Shown here: one piece after another, positions 30,184 to 42,582 of the stretch
Position numbering within the stretch: the stretch's first letter is position 1
Layout of the letters: every line of letters begins with the position of its first letter
NCBI RefSeq assembly: GCF_013415485.1
Contig: NZ_JACBXS010000002.1
Coordinates: forward strand, 109,643 to 173,642
DNA from: Rhabdonatronobacter sediminivivens
GTDB taxonomy: Bacteria; Pseudomonadota; Alphaproteobacteria; Rhodobacterales; Rhodobacteraceae
DNA length: 64,000 nt
Direction of reading: 5' to 3'
Made by a program: the position numbers and the translations under genes
The notes under the pieces: generated by a model
What the model saw: the letters and a program-made list of their open reading frames with translations, nothing else
Told to the model about the DNA's origin: nothing
Databases searched by the model: none

Positions 30184-30981
30184 ATGCATCTGGGCCTGAT
30201 CGGATATGGCGCCATCGGGCAGATGCTGCAGGAGGTTCTGGAGCGTGAGGGGATGGCGCCCGCGCGGCTGACGCTGCTGGCGCGCGCCGGGTCGGTGGCG
30301 CGGGTGCGTGATGCCCTACCGCAGGCGCGGGTGGTCGATACGGTGGCGGCGCTGGTGGCCGAAGGGCCGGATCTGGTGGTGGAATGCGCCGGGCATGGTG
30401 CGGTGCGCGACCATGTGCCAGGGCTGCTGGGCGCGGGGGTGGAGTGTGTAATCGCCTCCATCGGCGCGCTGGCGGATGCGGGGCTGGAGGCGGAATTGCA
30501 GCGGGCCGCGCAGGCGGGCGGGGGGCGGCTGGTGCTCTCGGCCGGGGCCGTGGGCGGGATTGACCTGCTGGCGGCGCTGGCACCTTCGGGGATTGAAACG
30601 GTGCGCTATACGGGCCGCAAACCGCCGCGCGCCTGGGCCGGAAGCCCGGCCGAAGCGGTGCTGGATCTGCACAACCTCACTGCGCTGGCAACCTTCTTCA
30701 CCGGCACCGCACGCGAGGCCGCGCGCGACTATCCGAAAAACGCCAATGTGGCCGCCACCGTGGCGCTGGCCGGGGCCGGGTTCGACCGGACCGAGGTTGC
30801 CCTGGTGGCCGATCCCGGCGTGACGCTGAACACGCATGAGGTGTCGGTCCGGGCCGGAGCGGGGGCCTTCGATATCCGGATCGAGGGGCGCGGCGCGCCG
30901 GGCAATCCGCGCACCTCGGTCGCCACGGTCTATGCCCTGGCGCGTGAGGTGATGAACCGCCAGCGCGCGCGGGTGATCTGA
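30184..30981 (+). CDS. nadX: L-aspartate dehydrogenase
   Basis: A 265-residue NAD(P)-dependent aspartate dehydrogenase, which would give iminoaspartate for NAD synthesis by NadA/NadB-type steps. The Rossmann start is LGLIGYGAIGQML; VVECAGHGAVRDH, SAGAVGGIDLL and KNANVAATVALAG match the family, and the catalytic His is likely in TLNTHEVSVR. It follows sufS by 12 bases. NadA needs an Fe-S cluster, so placement after suf genes is suggestive, but no other nad gene is present. Confidence 0.86.
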   Translation: MHLGLIGYGAIGQMLQEVLEREGMAPARLTLLARAGSVARVRDALPQARVVDTVAALVAEGPDLVVECAGHGAVRDHVPGLLGAGVECVIASIGALADAGLEAELQRAAQAGGGRLVLSAGAVGGIDLLAALAPSGIETVRYTGRKPPRAWAGSPAEAVLDLHNLTALATFFTGTAREAARDYPKNANVAATVALAGAGFDRTEVALVADPGVTLNTHEVSVRAGAGAFDIRIEGRGAPGNPRTSVATVYALAREVMNRQRARVI

Positions 30982-30982
30982 C

Positions 30983-31525
30983 TTGGGCGATCTGGCCGAT
31001 GTCGCCGGCCCGCTGGCGCCGCTGGTTCTGGCGCTGCTGGTGCTGGTGGCGCTGCTGGTCCTTTACCACCGCTTCACAACTCCGCGATTCGAGGCCCGCC
31101 CGCTGCTGAACAAGGCCGAACAGCGGGTGTTTGCCATGCTCTCGCGCAGCGTGCCGCGTCAGTTCGGCAAAAGCGCGCGGCTGTTTGCGCAGGTCTCCTA
31201 TGGCGAGTTTCTGTCCTGCAAGGACAAGCGCGCCTTCTGGACGATCAATGCGCGGCGGGCGGATTTTCTGATCACCGATGCGGGGTTTCATCCGCTTTGC
31301 GTCATCGAATACCAGGGCAGCGGGCATTATGGCTATTCGCGCAAATCCGCCAAGCGGGCGGCGCATGGGGACCGGATGAAGCGGCGCGCGCTGGCCTCGG
31401 CCGGGGTGGAGCTGGTGGAACTGGCGCCCAAGGCCACCCCCGCGCAGGTCGATGCGCTGCTGGCAGATGCCGCCGCGCGGTGCGGCGCCATGGAGGGCGA
31501 CGGCGTCACCGCGTTGCGGGGGTGA
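30983..31525 (+). CDS. DUF2726 protein with N-terminal membrane anchor
   Basis: A 180-residue protein starting at TTG immediately after nadX. It has one transmembrane helix (about 11-28, LAPLVLALLVLVALLVLYH), then a cytoplasmic domain with LLNKAEQRVFAML, RRADFLITD and VIEYQGSGHYG. These blocks are typical of DUF2726, which resembles restriction-endonuclease-like folds with an Asp...Glu-x-Gln arrangement. The nuclease idea is inference from the fold. It converges on the ABC-F gene with a one-base gap and no terminator. Confidence 0.74.
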   Translation: MGDLADVAGPLAPLVLALLVLVALLVLYHRFTTPRFEARPLLNKAEQRVFAMLSRSVPRQFGKSARLFAQVSYGEFLSCKDKRAFWTINARRADFLITDAGFHPLCVIEYQGSGHYGYSRKSAKRAAHGDRMKRRALASAGVELVELAPKATPAQVDALLADAAARCGAMEGDGVTALRG

Positions 31526-31526
31526 C

Positions 31527-33353
31527 TCAGCCCTGACCCTCGGCCTGTTCGGCCAGGGTCAGCCAGTCTTCCTCGGCCTGGGCGAGGGCGGTTTGGCGGG
31601 CGACCAGCGCCTGGGATGCCTTGGCGAATTTGTCCGGGTCACGGGCGTATAGCTGCGGGTCGGCCAGCAGGGCTTCCAGCTTGGTGATCTCGGCCTCGAT
31701 CCGGGCGATCTCATCAGGCAGGGTTTTCAGCCGGTGCTGGTCCTTGAAGCTCATCTTGGTCTGGCGCGGTGCAGGGGCCGGGGGCGCGGCCTGCGGGCGC
31801 GGCGCGGGGTCATCGCCGGTCGGTGTTTCTGCGGTGGGGCCAAAGCGCGCGCCCTGGGCCACGGCATCACTCCAGCCCCCGGCGTAAAGCGTGGTGTTCC
31901 CGGCGCCATCGAAGACCAGCGTCATCGAAGCCGTGCGGTCCACGAAATCCCGGTCATGGCTGACCAGCAGCACCGTGCCCGGAAACTCGCCCAGCAGGTC
32001 CTGCAGCAGATCCAGCGTTTCGATGTCCAGATCGTTGGTGGGTTCGTCCAGCACCAGCAGATTGGCCGGGCGCGCCATAATCCGCGCCAGCAGCAGGCGC
32101 GCGCGCTCGCCACCCGAAAGCGACTTGACCGGCGCACGGGCCTGGGTGGCGTCGAACAGGAAATCTTTGAGGTAGCCTACCACATGCCGGGGCTGGCCGC
32201 GCACCATCACCTGATCGGCCTGGCCAGAAACCGCCATCAGCGGATCGCCGGTCAGGTTCTCCCACAGGCTGGCCTGAGGGTCCAGTTGCGCGCGGCTCTG
32301 GTCCAGCAGGGCAACCTCCAGGTTGCTGCCGCGCCGGATGGTGCCGCTGTCAGGCTCTTCCTGGCCCAACAGCAGGCGCAGCAGGGTGGTCTTGCCCGCG
32401 CCGTTCGGTCCCATCAGCGCCAGCCGGTCGCCGCGCATGACGCGCATGGACAGGTCGCGCAGGATGGGCCGGCCGTCATAGGCCTTGGAGACGCCCTCAA
32501 GTTCAGCCACCAGTTTGCCGGACTGGGGCGCGGCCTCCAGCGCCATGGCGGCGGTGCCCTGGCGCTTGATCTGGCCCGCGCGTTCATTGCGCAGCGCGGC
32601 CAGCGCCCGCAGCCGGCCCTGGTTGCGCTTGCGCCGGGCGCTGATGCCTTCGACGGCCCAGCGTCCTTCGGCCTTGATCTTGCGGTCCAGCTTGTGGCGG
32701 GCCTCGTCCTCGGCGGCCCAGACGGTGTCGCGCCAGTCCTCGAACCCGTCGAAAGGGCCATCGCGGCGGCGCACCTGCCCGCGATCGATCCACAGCGTGG
32801 CGCGCGCCAGTGCGTTCAGAAAGGCCCGGTCATGGCTGATCAGCACAAACCCCGCGCGGGTTTCGCGCAGCCGTGCTTCCAGCCAGGTGATGGCGGCGAT
32901 GTCCAGATGGTTCGTCGGCTCGTCCAGCAGCATCAGCTCCGGGGCTTCGGCCAGCAACTTGGCCAGCGCCGCGCGCCGCCGCTCCCCGCCCGAGGCCCGC
33001 CCCGGCTCAAGCGCCGGGTCGAAGGCCAGCCCTTCGGCGGCGATTTCCAGCAGGTAATGTTCGGACGGGTCCAGCCCTTGCATGGCGTAATCGCCCAAGG
33101 TGGCAAAACCCGCATAATCGGGGTCCTGTTCCATATAGCCCACGCTGACCCCGGGTGAGAGCGCGCGCCCGCCCCGGTCCGGTTCAACCAATCCGGCCAT
33201 GACCTTCATCAGGGTGGATTTGCCCGAGCCATTGCGCCCCACCAGCGCCAGCCGGTCGCCGCTGTGGACCACCAGATCCAGCGCGTCAAAGACGGTGGTA
33301 TCACCATAGCCAAGGGTGATGTCGGAAAGCTGAAGAAGCGGTGCCTGTGCCAT
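31527..33353 (-). CDS. ABC-F family ATPase (Uup-like)
   Basis: A 608-residue soluble protein with two ABC ATPase domains and no transmembrane helices, the ABC-F layout. First Walker A GRNGSGKST and signature SGGERRRA; second Walker A GPNGAGKTT and signature LSGGERARLL; Walker B LLVLDEPTNDLD. A charged, coiled C-terminal extension (about 520-608, HRLKTLPDEIARIEAEITKL) resembles Uup, which acts on ribosomes or DNA structure. The start is the ATG at 33353; the upstream frame from 33425 overlaps the next gene. Confidence 0.92.
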   Translation of the reverse strand: MAQAPLLQLSDITLGYGDTTVFDALDLVVHSGDRLALVGRNGSGKSTLMKVMAGLVEPDRGGRALSPGVSVGYMEQDPDYAGFATLGDYAMQGLDPSEHYLLEIAAEGLAFDPALEPGRASGGERRRAALAKLLAEAPELMLLDEPTNHLDIAAITWLEARLRETRAGFVLISHDRAFLNALARATLWIDRGQVRRRDGPFDGFEDWRDTVWAAEDEARHKLDRKIKAEGRWAVEGISARRKRNQGRLRALAALRNERAGQIKRQGTAAMALEAAPQSGKLVAELEGVSKAYDGRPILRDLSMRVMRGDRLALMGPNGAGKTTLLRLLLGQEEPDSGTIRRGSNLEVALLDQSRAQLDPQASLWENLTGDPLMAVSGQADQVMVRGQPRHVVGYLKDFLFDATQARAPVKSLSGGERARLLLARIMARPANLLVLDEPTNDLDIETLDLLQDLLGEFPGTVLLVSHDRDFVDRTASMTLVFDGAGNTTLYAGGWSDAVAQGARFGPTAETPTGDDPAPRPQAAPPAPAPRQTKMSFKDQHRLKTLPDEIARIEAEITKLEALLADPQLYARDPDKFAKASQALVARQTALAQAEEDWLTLAEQAEGQG

Positions 33354-33414
33354 GCCCGCGCTATACCCCCGGTCGCGGCCGGGGAAAACAGCGAAGTGGC
33401 CCTGGGCAGGCGGT

Positions 33415-33741
33415 TCAGCACACACCCCCGGCCATGGGCACCGACCGCAGGATGGTCCCGCCCGGATGGCTCAGCCGCGCGCCGGTGGCATCGACGGTCC
33501 AGTTCAGCGCACATTCGGGCAGGCCCAGATCGCGCAATGCGGTGCAGGGCGCCAGGCTGATGTGCCCTGATAGCGCGAAATCCGGTGCAAGGCTGATCTG
33601 CAGGTGATCATGGCCCTGCGCCAGCTTGTCCAGAAACAGATGCGCCGCGGGGCAGGCATTGCACCCGGCGGGGCAGCGCCCCACGGTCATCACCATCTGT
33701 TTGCGGCTGGCCGTTCCCTTGGCGGCGGCACGGGCGGTCAT
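33415..33741 (-). CDS. small cysteine-rich protein under a cobalamin riboswitch
   Basis: A 108-residue protein that I do not recognise. Cysteines cluster near residues 23-29 (RCPAGCNACPA, a CxxxCxxC), then APCTALRDLGLPECAL, and a last-residue cysteine (MAGGVC). The spacing suggests a metal or Fe-S site. A cobalamin riboswitch lies upstream on the same strand, so the gene is probably made when B12 is scarce, pointing to B12, cobalt or heme-related handling (inference). Its ATG overlaps the stop of a 22-codon leader (ATGA). Some B12-linked DUF1636 proteins are also small and cysteine-rich, but the spacing differs. Confidence 0.65.
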   Translation of the reverse strand: MTARAAAKGTASRKQMVMTVGRCPAGCNACPAAHLFLDKLAQGHDHLQISLAPDFALSGHISLAPCTALRDLGLPECALNWTVDATGARLSHPGGTILRSVPMAGGVC

Positions 33742-33806
33742 GGCTGCCTCTGGGGGGTAAGGGCAGGCGTGCCACGGGTTGCCCCGGGCAATAGGCGTCT
33801 GGTCAT
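33738..33806 (-). CDS. 22-codon leader frame coupled to the cysteine-rich gene
   Basis: A short frame ([22 protein letters not shown]) starts with ATG six bases after AAAGGAG, just past the 3' end of the riboswitch. Its TGA overlaps the next ATG in an ATGA. The good ribosome site and overlap suggest it is translated and that riboswitch folding controls entry of ribosomes here rather than at the main gene. The peptide itself looks unremarkable. It could still be chance. Confidence 0.5.
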   Translation of the reverse strand: MTRRLLPGATRGTPALTPQRQP

Positions 33807-33849
33807 GTCGCTCCTTTCCCCGGGGCACCCCGCCCGGGTTGTTGGGTTT

Positions 33850-34055
33850 CCGGCATGGCTGGCAGGTCTCCCGGCTTGCAGAGTCCCGAACTGGCCCGGA
33901 GGCCTTTCGGGGAGCGGCCCGCCTTCCCGGCCCGGTTGGGTGCCAGTGGCATTGGGCGCGCGCTCCGGTCACGGTCGCGGGGGCGGCTGCGATTCGGGGG
34001 CGGGCCCCCTCTCACATTCCCTTTTCACCTGTCTGGCGACAGGCACCAGCGCATG
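33850..34055 (-). ncRNA. cobalamin (AdoCbl) riboswitch
   Basis: On the minus strand the conserved cobalamin-riboswitch parts occur in order: GGTGCC...GGTGAAAAGGGAA near 34050-34014, a C-rich block with CGTGA near 33975, the core GCCACTGGCA (about 33940-33950), GGGAAGGC (33921-33928) and the B12 box GCCGGGAGACCTGCC (about 33861-33875). It precedes the 22-codon leader and the cysteine-rich gene. In this class ligand binding normally shuts off downstream expression. Exact ends are approximate. Confidence 0.9.
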
Positions 34056-34184
34056 GCTCTTGATGGTCCGCCAGACCCGGGCTGTCAACCGCCATTGCCC
34101 GGCAAGGTGTTTTGCTGCGACATGCTGGCCGCGGGGCGCGGCACCATCTTTCGGCCCCCGCAAAAACCCGCTAACGGAGAGGGC

Positions 34185-34811
34185 ATGGTGTTGCATGTGG
34201 ACAATCTTTCCTGCGCGCGCGGCGGGGTGCCCCTGCTTGAGGGGGTGACGCTGTCGCTGGTTCCCGGGCAGGCGCTGGTGCTGCGCGGCCCGAACGGCTG
34301 CGGCAAGACCACGCTCTTGCGCACGCTGGCCGGGTTGCAGCCACCGCTGGCGGGGCAGATCAGCCTGCCGCCAGATGCCGTGGCCTATGCCGCCCATGCC
34401 GACGGGCTGAAATCCACCCTGAGCGTGGCCGAGAACCTGCGCTTCTGGGCCGCGATCTATGGTGGCGGCGATGTGGCGGGCGCCATCGCGCGGATGAACC
34501 TGACCCAGCTTGCGGACCGGGCCGCGCAGAATCTCTCGGCCGGGCAGAAGCGGCGGCTCGGGCTCGCGCGGCTTCTGGTCACAGGGCGCCCGGTCTGGAT
34601 GCTGGATGAGCCCACGGTGTCGCTGGATGCCGCTTCGGTCGCACTGTTTGCCGATGTGGTCCGCGACCATCTGGCCGAGGGAGGCATGGCGCTGATGGCC
34701 ACCCATATCGACCTGGGCATCTCCGAAGCGCGCGTGCTGGACCTCTCGCCATTCAAGGCCCGCCTGCGTGCCCCCGGCACGGGCGACAGCTTTGACGAGG
34801 CCTTCCTGTGA
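34185..34811 (+). CDS. ccmA: heme exporter ATPase CcmA
   Basis: A 208-residue ABC ATPase for cytochrome c maturation, working with CcmB and CcmC to release holo-CcmE. Walker A is GPNGCGKTT near residue 33, the signature is [14 protein letters not shown] and Walker B is [13 protein letters not shown]. The ATG at 34185 follows GGAGAGGGC; the longer frame from 33855 runs across the riboswitch and is rejected. It overlaps ccmB in a GTGA. ccmE, ccmF and ccmH are not in the window and must lie elsewhere. Confidence 0.95.
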   Translation: MVLHVDNLSCARGGVPLLEGVTLSLVPGQALVLRGPNGCGKTTLLRTLAGLQPPLAGQISLPPDAVAYAAHADGLKSTLSVAENLRFWAAIYGGGDVAGAIARMNLTQLADRAAQNLSAGQKRRLGLARLLVTGRPVWMLDEPTVSLDAASVALFADVVRDHLAEGGMALMATHIDLGISEARVLDLSPFKARLRAPGTGDSFDEAFL

Positions 34812-35464
34812 TCGCGCTGCTGATCCGCGACCTGCGTCTGGCGATCCGTGCAGGCGGCGGCTTTGGCTTGGGGCTGGCGTTCTTCCTGATCCTGGCGGTG
34901 CTGGTGCCGTTGGGGGTGGGGCCGGAACCGGCCGTGCTGGCGGCCATTGCGCCCGGCGTGCTGTGGGTGGGGGCGCTGCTGGCCTGCCTCTTGTCGCTGG
35001 ACCGCATCTTTGCGCTGGATTGGGAGGACGGCTCGCTGGACCTGCTGGCCACGGCGCCGATCCCGCTGGAGGGCGTGGTGACCATCAAGGCCATGGCGCA
35101 TTGGATCACAACGGGCCTGCCGCTGGTGCTGGCCGCGCCGGTGCTGGGCGTGCTGCTGAACCTGCCGCCCGAGGCGTTTGGCTGGCTGGTGATCTCGCTG
35201 CTGCTGGGCACACCGGCGCTGTCGGTGATCGGCACCTTTGGCGCGGCGCTGACCGTGGGGCTGAAGCGCGGCGGTCTGTTGCTGTCGCTGCTGGTGCTGC
35301 CGCTTTACATCCCCACGCTGGTCTTTGGCGCCGAATTGGTCAGCCGGGGCGCCGCGGGCCTGCCCATTCAGACGGCGCTGGCCCTGCTGGCAGGGATCAC
35401 GGCGGGCTCGGTGGCGATCCTGCCCTTTGCCTCGGCCGCGGTGATCAGGATAAACCTTCGGTGA
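34808..35464 (+). CDS. ccmB: heme exporter permease CcmB
   Basis: A 218-residue inner-membrane protein with about six hydrophobic helices. [17 protein letters not shown] at the start and [21 protein letters not shown] near residue 65 are CcmB signatures. Translation starts at GTG, overlapping the ccmA stop. It pairs with CcmA as the membrane part of the complex. Confidence 0.95.
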   Translation: MIALLIRDLRLAIRAGGGFGLGLAFFLILAVLVPLGVGPEPAVLAAIAPGVLWVGALLACLLSLDRIFALDWEDGSLDLLATAPIPLEGVVTIKAMAHWITTGLPLVLAAPVLGVLLNLPPEAFGWLVISLLLGTPALSVIGTFGAALTVGLKRGGLLLSLLVLPLYIPTLVFGAELVSRGAAGLPIQTALALLAGITAGSVAILPFASAAVIRINLR

Positions 35465-35518
35465 GCGATGCCGGAATTCGTTGAGACCCCACACACAGGG
35501 CGATAGGTGATCAGGACG

Positions 35519-36250
35519 ATGTCAAGCTTCTGGGAATATGCCAATCCACGCAAGTTCATGCAGACCACCGACTGGCTCTTGCCGGTGGTGGCGTGGTCGG
35601 CTGTGGTGGTGACAGCCACCGGGTTGATCTGGGGGTTCTTCTTCACCCCCGATGATTTCCGCCAGGGATCTACGGTCAAGATCATCTTCCTGCATGTGCC
35701 CTCGGCGCTGATGGCGATCAATGCCTGGATCATGATGCTGGTGGCCTCGCTGGTCTGGGTGGTCCGGCGCCACCATGTCAGCGCGCTGGCCGCCAAGGCC
35801 GCGGCCCCCGTGGGGCTGATCATGACCATGATCGCGCTTTTCACCGGCGCGGTCTGGGGCCAGCCCATGTGGGGAACCTGGTGGGCCTGGGACCCGCGGC
35901 TGACCAGCTTCCTGATCCTGTTCCTGCTCTACCTGGGCTACATCGCGCTCTGGGCGGCGATCGAGGACCCGGATACCGGCGCTGACCTGACAGCGGTGCT
36001 GTGCCTGGTGGGCACGGTGTTTGCGCTGCTGTCACGCTACGCCGCGTTCTTCTGGAGCCAGGGGCTGCACCAGGGTGCATCCCTGTCGCTGCAATCGGGC
36101 ACGCGGGTGGACTGGGCCTACAAGGCGCCGCTCTATGTGTCGATGGCCGGGTTCGCCCTGATCTTCGTGGCCCTCGTGCTGGCCGGCACGCGCACCGAAA
36201 TCCGCAACCGCCGCATGAAAGCCCTTGTCGCACGGGAGCGCATGGCATGA
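35519..36250 (+). CDS. ccmC: heme lyase/heme-handling protein CcmC
   Basis: A 243-residue protein with six transmembrane helices. It carries the periplasmic tryptophan-rich WWD-type motif (WGTWWAWDPRLTS near residue 118) and flanking histidines that hold heme for transfer to CcmE. The start may be the ATG at 35519 (MSSFWEYANP) with AGGTGA nine bases upstream, or the GTG at 35507. It overlaps ccmD in an ATGA. Confidence 0.95.
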   Translation: MSSFWEYANPRKFMQTTDWLLPVVAWSAVVVTATGLIWGFFFTPDDFRQGSTVKIIFLHVPSALMAINAWIMMLVASLVWVVRRHHVSALAAKAAAPVGLIMTMIALFTGAVWGQPMWGTWWAWDPRLTSFLILFLLYLGYIALWAAIEDPDTGADLTAVLCLVGTVFALLSRYAAFFWSQGLHQGASLSLQSGTRVDWAYKAPLYVSMAGFALIFVALVLAGTRTEIRNRRMKALVARERMA

Positions 36251-36405
36251 TCCCCGAACTTGGACGCTACGCAACCGAGGTGCTCTCGGCCTATGTGGTC
36301 TCGCTGGCCCTGCTGGGCGGGATCGTGGCCTGGTACTGGCTGCGCGCCCGCGCAGCACGCAGCCAGCTTGATCAGGTCGAACAAAGACAGGAACGCAACG
36401 AATGA
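36247..36405 (+). CDS. ccmD: heme exporter accessory protein CcmD
   Basis: A 52-residue single-span protein (MIPELGRYATEVLSAY then a hydrophobic helix and the basic tail RARAARSQL), the usual CcmD form, which helps release holo-CcmE from CcmABC. It overlaps ccmC by four bases and ccmG by four bases. It is easily missed because of its size. Confidence 0.9.
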   Translation: MIPELGRYATEVLSAYVVSLALLGGIVAWYWLRARAARSQLDQVEQRQERNE

Positions 36406-36935
36406 AGTTCAAACCGCTCATGGCGCTGCCGCCGCTGGTGTTCGTCGCTCTGGCCGCGCTCTTCTACTTCGGCAACCTGCGCGAGGACCGCGATGCGCTC
36501 CCCTCGGCGCGGGAGGGCCGCGAAGCCCCGCCCGTGGTGCTGACAGAGCTTGAGGGCAAAACCCTGTTCGATGATGCCACCTTGCGCGATGGCGAGGTGA
36601 AGCTGGTCAACTACTGGGCCAGCTGGTGCGCCCCCTGCCGCGCCGAACACCCGCTGCTGGAAGACCTTGCGCAGGAGGTGCCCGTCTATGGCGTGAATTA
36701 CCGCGATGACCCGGGGCGCGCGCTCGATTTCCTCGATGAACTGGGCGACCCTTTCGCCGCCATCGGCGCTGATGCAAACGGTCGCATGGCGCTGGACTGG
36801 GGGCTTTATGGCGTGCCGGAAACCTATGTGATCGCGGGTGACGGGACCGTGATGCTGCGCTTTGCCGGACCGATCACCCGCGATGTGGTCGCCAACCGCA
36901 TCCGCCCCGCCATTGAAGCCGCCGCGGCACGCTGA
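36402..36935 (+). CDS. ccmG: thiol:disulfide interchange protein CcmG (DsbE)
   Basis: A 177-residue membrane-anchored periplasmic thioredoxin. It has an N-terminal anchor (LMALPPLVFVALAALFYF), the active site NYWASWCAPC (WCAPC about 75-79) and the cis-proline region GVPETYVI. It reduces the CXXCH motif of apocytochrome c or its partners. It is the last gene of ccmABCDG, followed by repeat copy C. Confidence 0.95.
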   Translation: MKFKPLMALPPLVFVALAALFYFGNLREDRDALPSAREGREAPPVVLTELEGKTLFDDATLRDGEVKLVNYWASWCAPCRAEHPLLEDLAQEVPVYGVNYRDDPGRALDFLDELGDPFAAIGADANGRMALDWGLYGVPETYVIAGDGTVMLRFAGPITRDVVANRIRPAIEAAAAR

Positions 36936-36952
36936 GAGCATACGACCGCTGC

Positions 36953-37022
36953 CTTCTTCATCTTGCTTCAAATTCTCCGGGGGATGAGACCGCAAGGCCG
37001 AAGGGGGGGGCAGCGCCCCCCT
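36953..37022 (-). repeat. intergenic hairpin repeat, copy C
   Basis: Between convergent ccmG and ftsH. On the minus strand: hairpin GGGGGGCGCTGCCCCCC, a partly paired middle, CCCCCGGAGAATTTGAA and GCAAGATGAAG. The ending is shared with copies A and B, so the family is not tied to the suf operon. Confidence 0.7.
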
Positions 37023-37043
37023 GCTTCTGCCACACCGGGAACC

Positions 37044-38861
37044 TTACGCTGCCGCAGGGCGTGCAGGGCGCAGGGGCGGAAAATCCTCAGGGGTGATCGT
37101 CTCGCGCTCCAGCAGCAGTTTCGTGCCCGCTTCCAGATCGCTCCGCCGCGCCTCCAGCAATTCCAGCGCGCGCCCATAGGCGTGCTCCAGCGCGGCGCGG
37201 ATGGCCAGATCGACCTCGCGCGCGGTGGCTTCGGAATGCTCGCGCGGGGCGTAGCCCACCTTGTCCTCACCCAAAAAGCCGCCGCGCTCAGGCTCCAGCA
37301 CGGCCTGCCCCAGGTCCGGGTGCATGCCGAAGCGGGTGACGATCTGGCGGGCGATGTCGGTGGCGCGCATCAGGTCATCGGCGGCTCCGGTCGAGATCTC
37401 GCCCATGGCGATCTGTTCCGCCGCGCGCCCGGCCAGCAGCATGACCATGCGGTTTTCCAGTTCGGCCAGGGTGATCAGGAACCGGTCCTCGGTCGGGCGG
37501 GTCAGGGTGTAGCCCAGGGCACCGATGGTGCGCGGGATGATCGAGACCTTGTGCACCGGATCGGCACCGGGCAGGGCGGCGGCGGCCAGCGCGTGGCCCA
37601 TCTCGTGCCAGGCCACGGTTTCGCGTTCCTTCGGGTTCAGCAGCCGGCCCTTGCGCTCCATCCCGGCCACCACCCGCTCCAGCGCCGAGGTGAAATCCTC
37701 CATCGTCACGCGCTCGGCGCCGCGCCGGGTGGCGTGGATCGCAGCCTCGTTCACCAGATTGGCCAGTTCCGCGCCGGTAAACCCCGGCGTCAGCGCGGCA
37801 ACGGCATCGACATCCAGATCAGGCTCCAGCGATATCTTGCGCAGATGCACCTTGAGGATGGCGGCGCGGCCGGTCTTGTCGGGGCGGTCCACCACCACCT
37901 GCCGGTCAAAGCGGCCCGCGCGCATCAAGGCGGGGTCCAGGATTTCAGGCCGGTTGGTGGCGGCCAGCAGCACGATCCCTTCGCGCGGGTCAAAGCCATC
38001 CAGTTCGGCCAGCAACTGGTTGAGCGTCTGTTCCTTCTCATCATGGCCACCACCGAACCCACCGACGCCACGCCGCTTGCCCATGGCGTCCAGCTCGTCG
38101 ATGAAGATGATGCAGGGCGCAGCCTTGCGGGCCTGTTCGAACAGGTCACGCACCCGCGCCGCGCCGACACCCACGAACATCTCAACGAACTCGGACCCCG
38201 AGATCGAAAAGAAGGGCACGCCCGCCTCACCGGCCACGGCGCGGGCAAAGAGGGTCTTGCCGGTGCCCGGCGGGCCTGTGAGCAGGATGCCCTTTGGGAT
38301 GCGCGCGCCCAGGCGGCCGAATTTCTCGGGCTCGGTCAGGAAATCGACGATCTCCTTCAACTCCGCCTTGGCTTCATCCACTCCGGCCACATCATCGAAG
38401 GTGACCCCGGTGTTGCGCTCCACATAGACCTTGGCCTTGGACTTGCCCACATTCATCATCCCGCCCATGCCCTGGCGTTCGGCGAAGCGGCGAAAGATGA
38501 ACAGCCAGACCGCCAGGATCAGTGCGATCGGGATGACCCAGGACAGCACCATCGTCAGCCAAGTGTCCTGCACGGTGCCGTCAAACTGCGCGGTCGAGCG
38601 TTCGAGCCGCTCGGTCAGGTCCGGGGGCACGATGTTGGTCACGAAATGGGTGTTGCCGTCGATGGCCTCGCGGTAGCGGCCCTGCACCTGTTCGGCGCGG
38701 ACCGTGACCTCGGCGATGCGGTCGGCTTCAAGATGTTCCAGGAAGGTGCTGTAGGGGATGCGCTCGGTCACGCTGGCGGTGGACATCCAGCTTTGAAACA
38801 GCAGGAGCGCAAGGAATGCGGCGACGAAATACCAGATGTTGATTTGCTGCTGTTTGTCCAT
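37044..38861 (-). CDS. ftsH: ATP-dependent zinc metalloprotease FtsH (paralogue)
   Basis: A 605-residue membrane AAA protease: N-terminal helix (about 9-24), periplasmic part, second helix (about 104-124), AAA domain with Walker A GPPGTGKT (about 196-203), pore loop [10 protein letters not shown] and [23 protein letters not shown], then the zinc site HEMGH (about 419-423) and the third ligand Asp in [12 protein letters not shown]. The usual FtsH zinc site reads HEAGH, so Met replaces Ala. It stands alone, not beside tilS or folP, which suggests a second copy. The start is the ATG at 38861 after AGGAAAG. Confidence 0.93.
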   Translation of the reverse strand: MDKQQQINIWYFVAAFLALLLFQSWMSTASVTERIPYSTFLEHLEADRIAEVTVRAEQVQGRYREAIDGNTHFVTNIVPPDLTERLERSTAQFDGTVQDTWLTMVLSWVIPIALILAVWLFIFRRFAERQGMGGMMNVGKSKAKVYVERNTGVTFDDVAGVDEAKAELKEIVDFLTEPEKFGRLGARIPKGILLTGPPGTGKTLFARAVAGEAGVPFFSISGSEFVEMFVGVGAARVRDLFEQARKAAPCIIFIDELDAMGKRRGVGGFGGGHDEKEQTLNQLLAELDGFDPREGIVLLAATNRPEILDPALMRAGRFDRQVVVDRPDKTGRAAILKVHLRKISLEPDLDVDAVAALTPGFTGAELANLVNEAAIHATRRGAERVTMEDFTSALERVVAGMERKGRLLNPKERETVAWHEMGHALAAAALPGADPVHKVSIIPRTIGALGYTLTRPTEDRFLITLAELENRMVMLLAGRAAEQIAMGEISTGAADDLMRATDIARQIVTRFGMHPDLGQAVLEPERGGFLGEDKVGYAPREHSEATAREVDLAIRAALEHAYGRALELLEARRSDLEAGTKLLLERETITPEDFPPLRPARPAAA

Positions 38862-38969
38862 GACGTCACTTTCCTGCAGGGCGTGTGGCCTGGCCGCAGT
38901 GTCGCGCAGGCAGATGCCGAGGCGCAAGCTTGCATGACGCCATGCCGGATGCCTTGACGTCGATCAAGC

Positions 38970-39086
38970 GGAGCGCGCGTTCCGCGCGCAAGCCTTCTGG
39001 CACTGCGTGCGGGAAAGGGGGCGTTCCGCCCCCTCTGCGCGCGGGCGCGCATTCACCCCCCGGAGCGTGTTTCCGGCAAGATCAAG
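38970..39086 (+). repeat. long intergenic repeat, copy D (near-identical architecture to copy E)
   Basis: Between pgm and ftsH. It reads GGAGCGCGCGTTCCGCGCGC (self-pairing), AAGCCTTCTGGCAC, GGGGGCGTTCCGCCCCC hairpin, GCGCGCATTCACCCCCCGGA and GTGTTTCCGGCAAGAT. Copy E on the other strand shares almost every part. Confidence 0.78.
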
Positions 39087-39091
39087 GGCGA

Positions 39092-42578
<3,487 letters not shown>

Positions 42579-42582
<4 letters not shown>

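Noticed and set aside
33742..33972. N-terminal extension of the cysteine-rich gene to an ATG at 33972
   Set aside because: The extension would read through the core and B12 box of the riboswitch and looks like translated RNA structure. The ATG at 33741, coupled to the leader frame, fits better.
33855..34184. Extension of ccmA upstream to 33855
   Set aside because: The added 110 residues are the complement of the riboswitch and resemble no ABC protein. The ATG at 34185 has GGAGAGGG and starts the domain.
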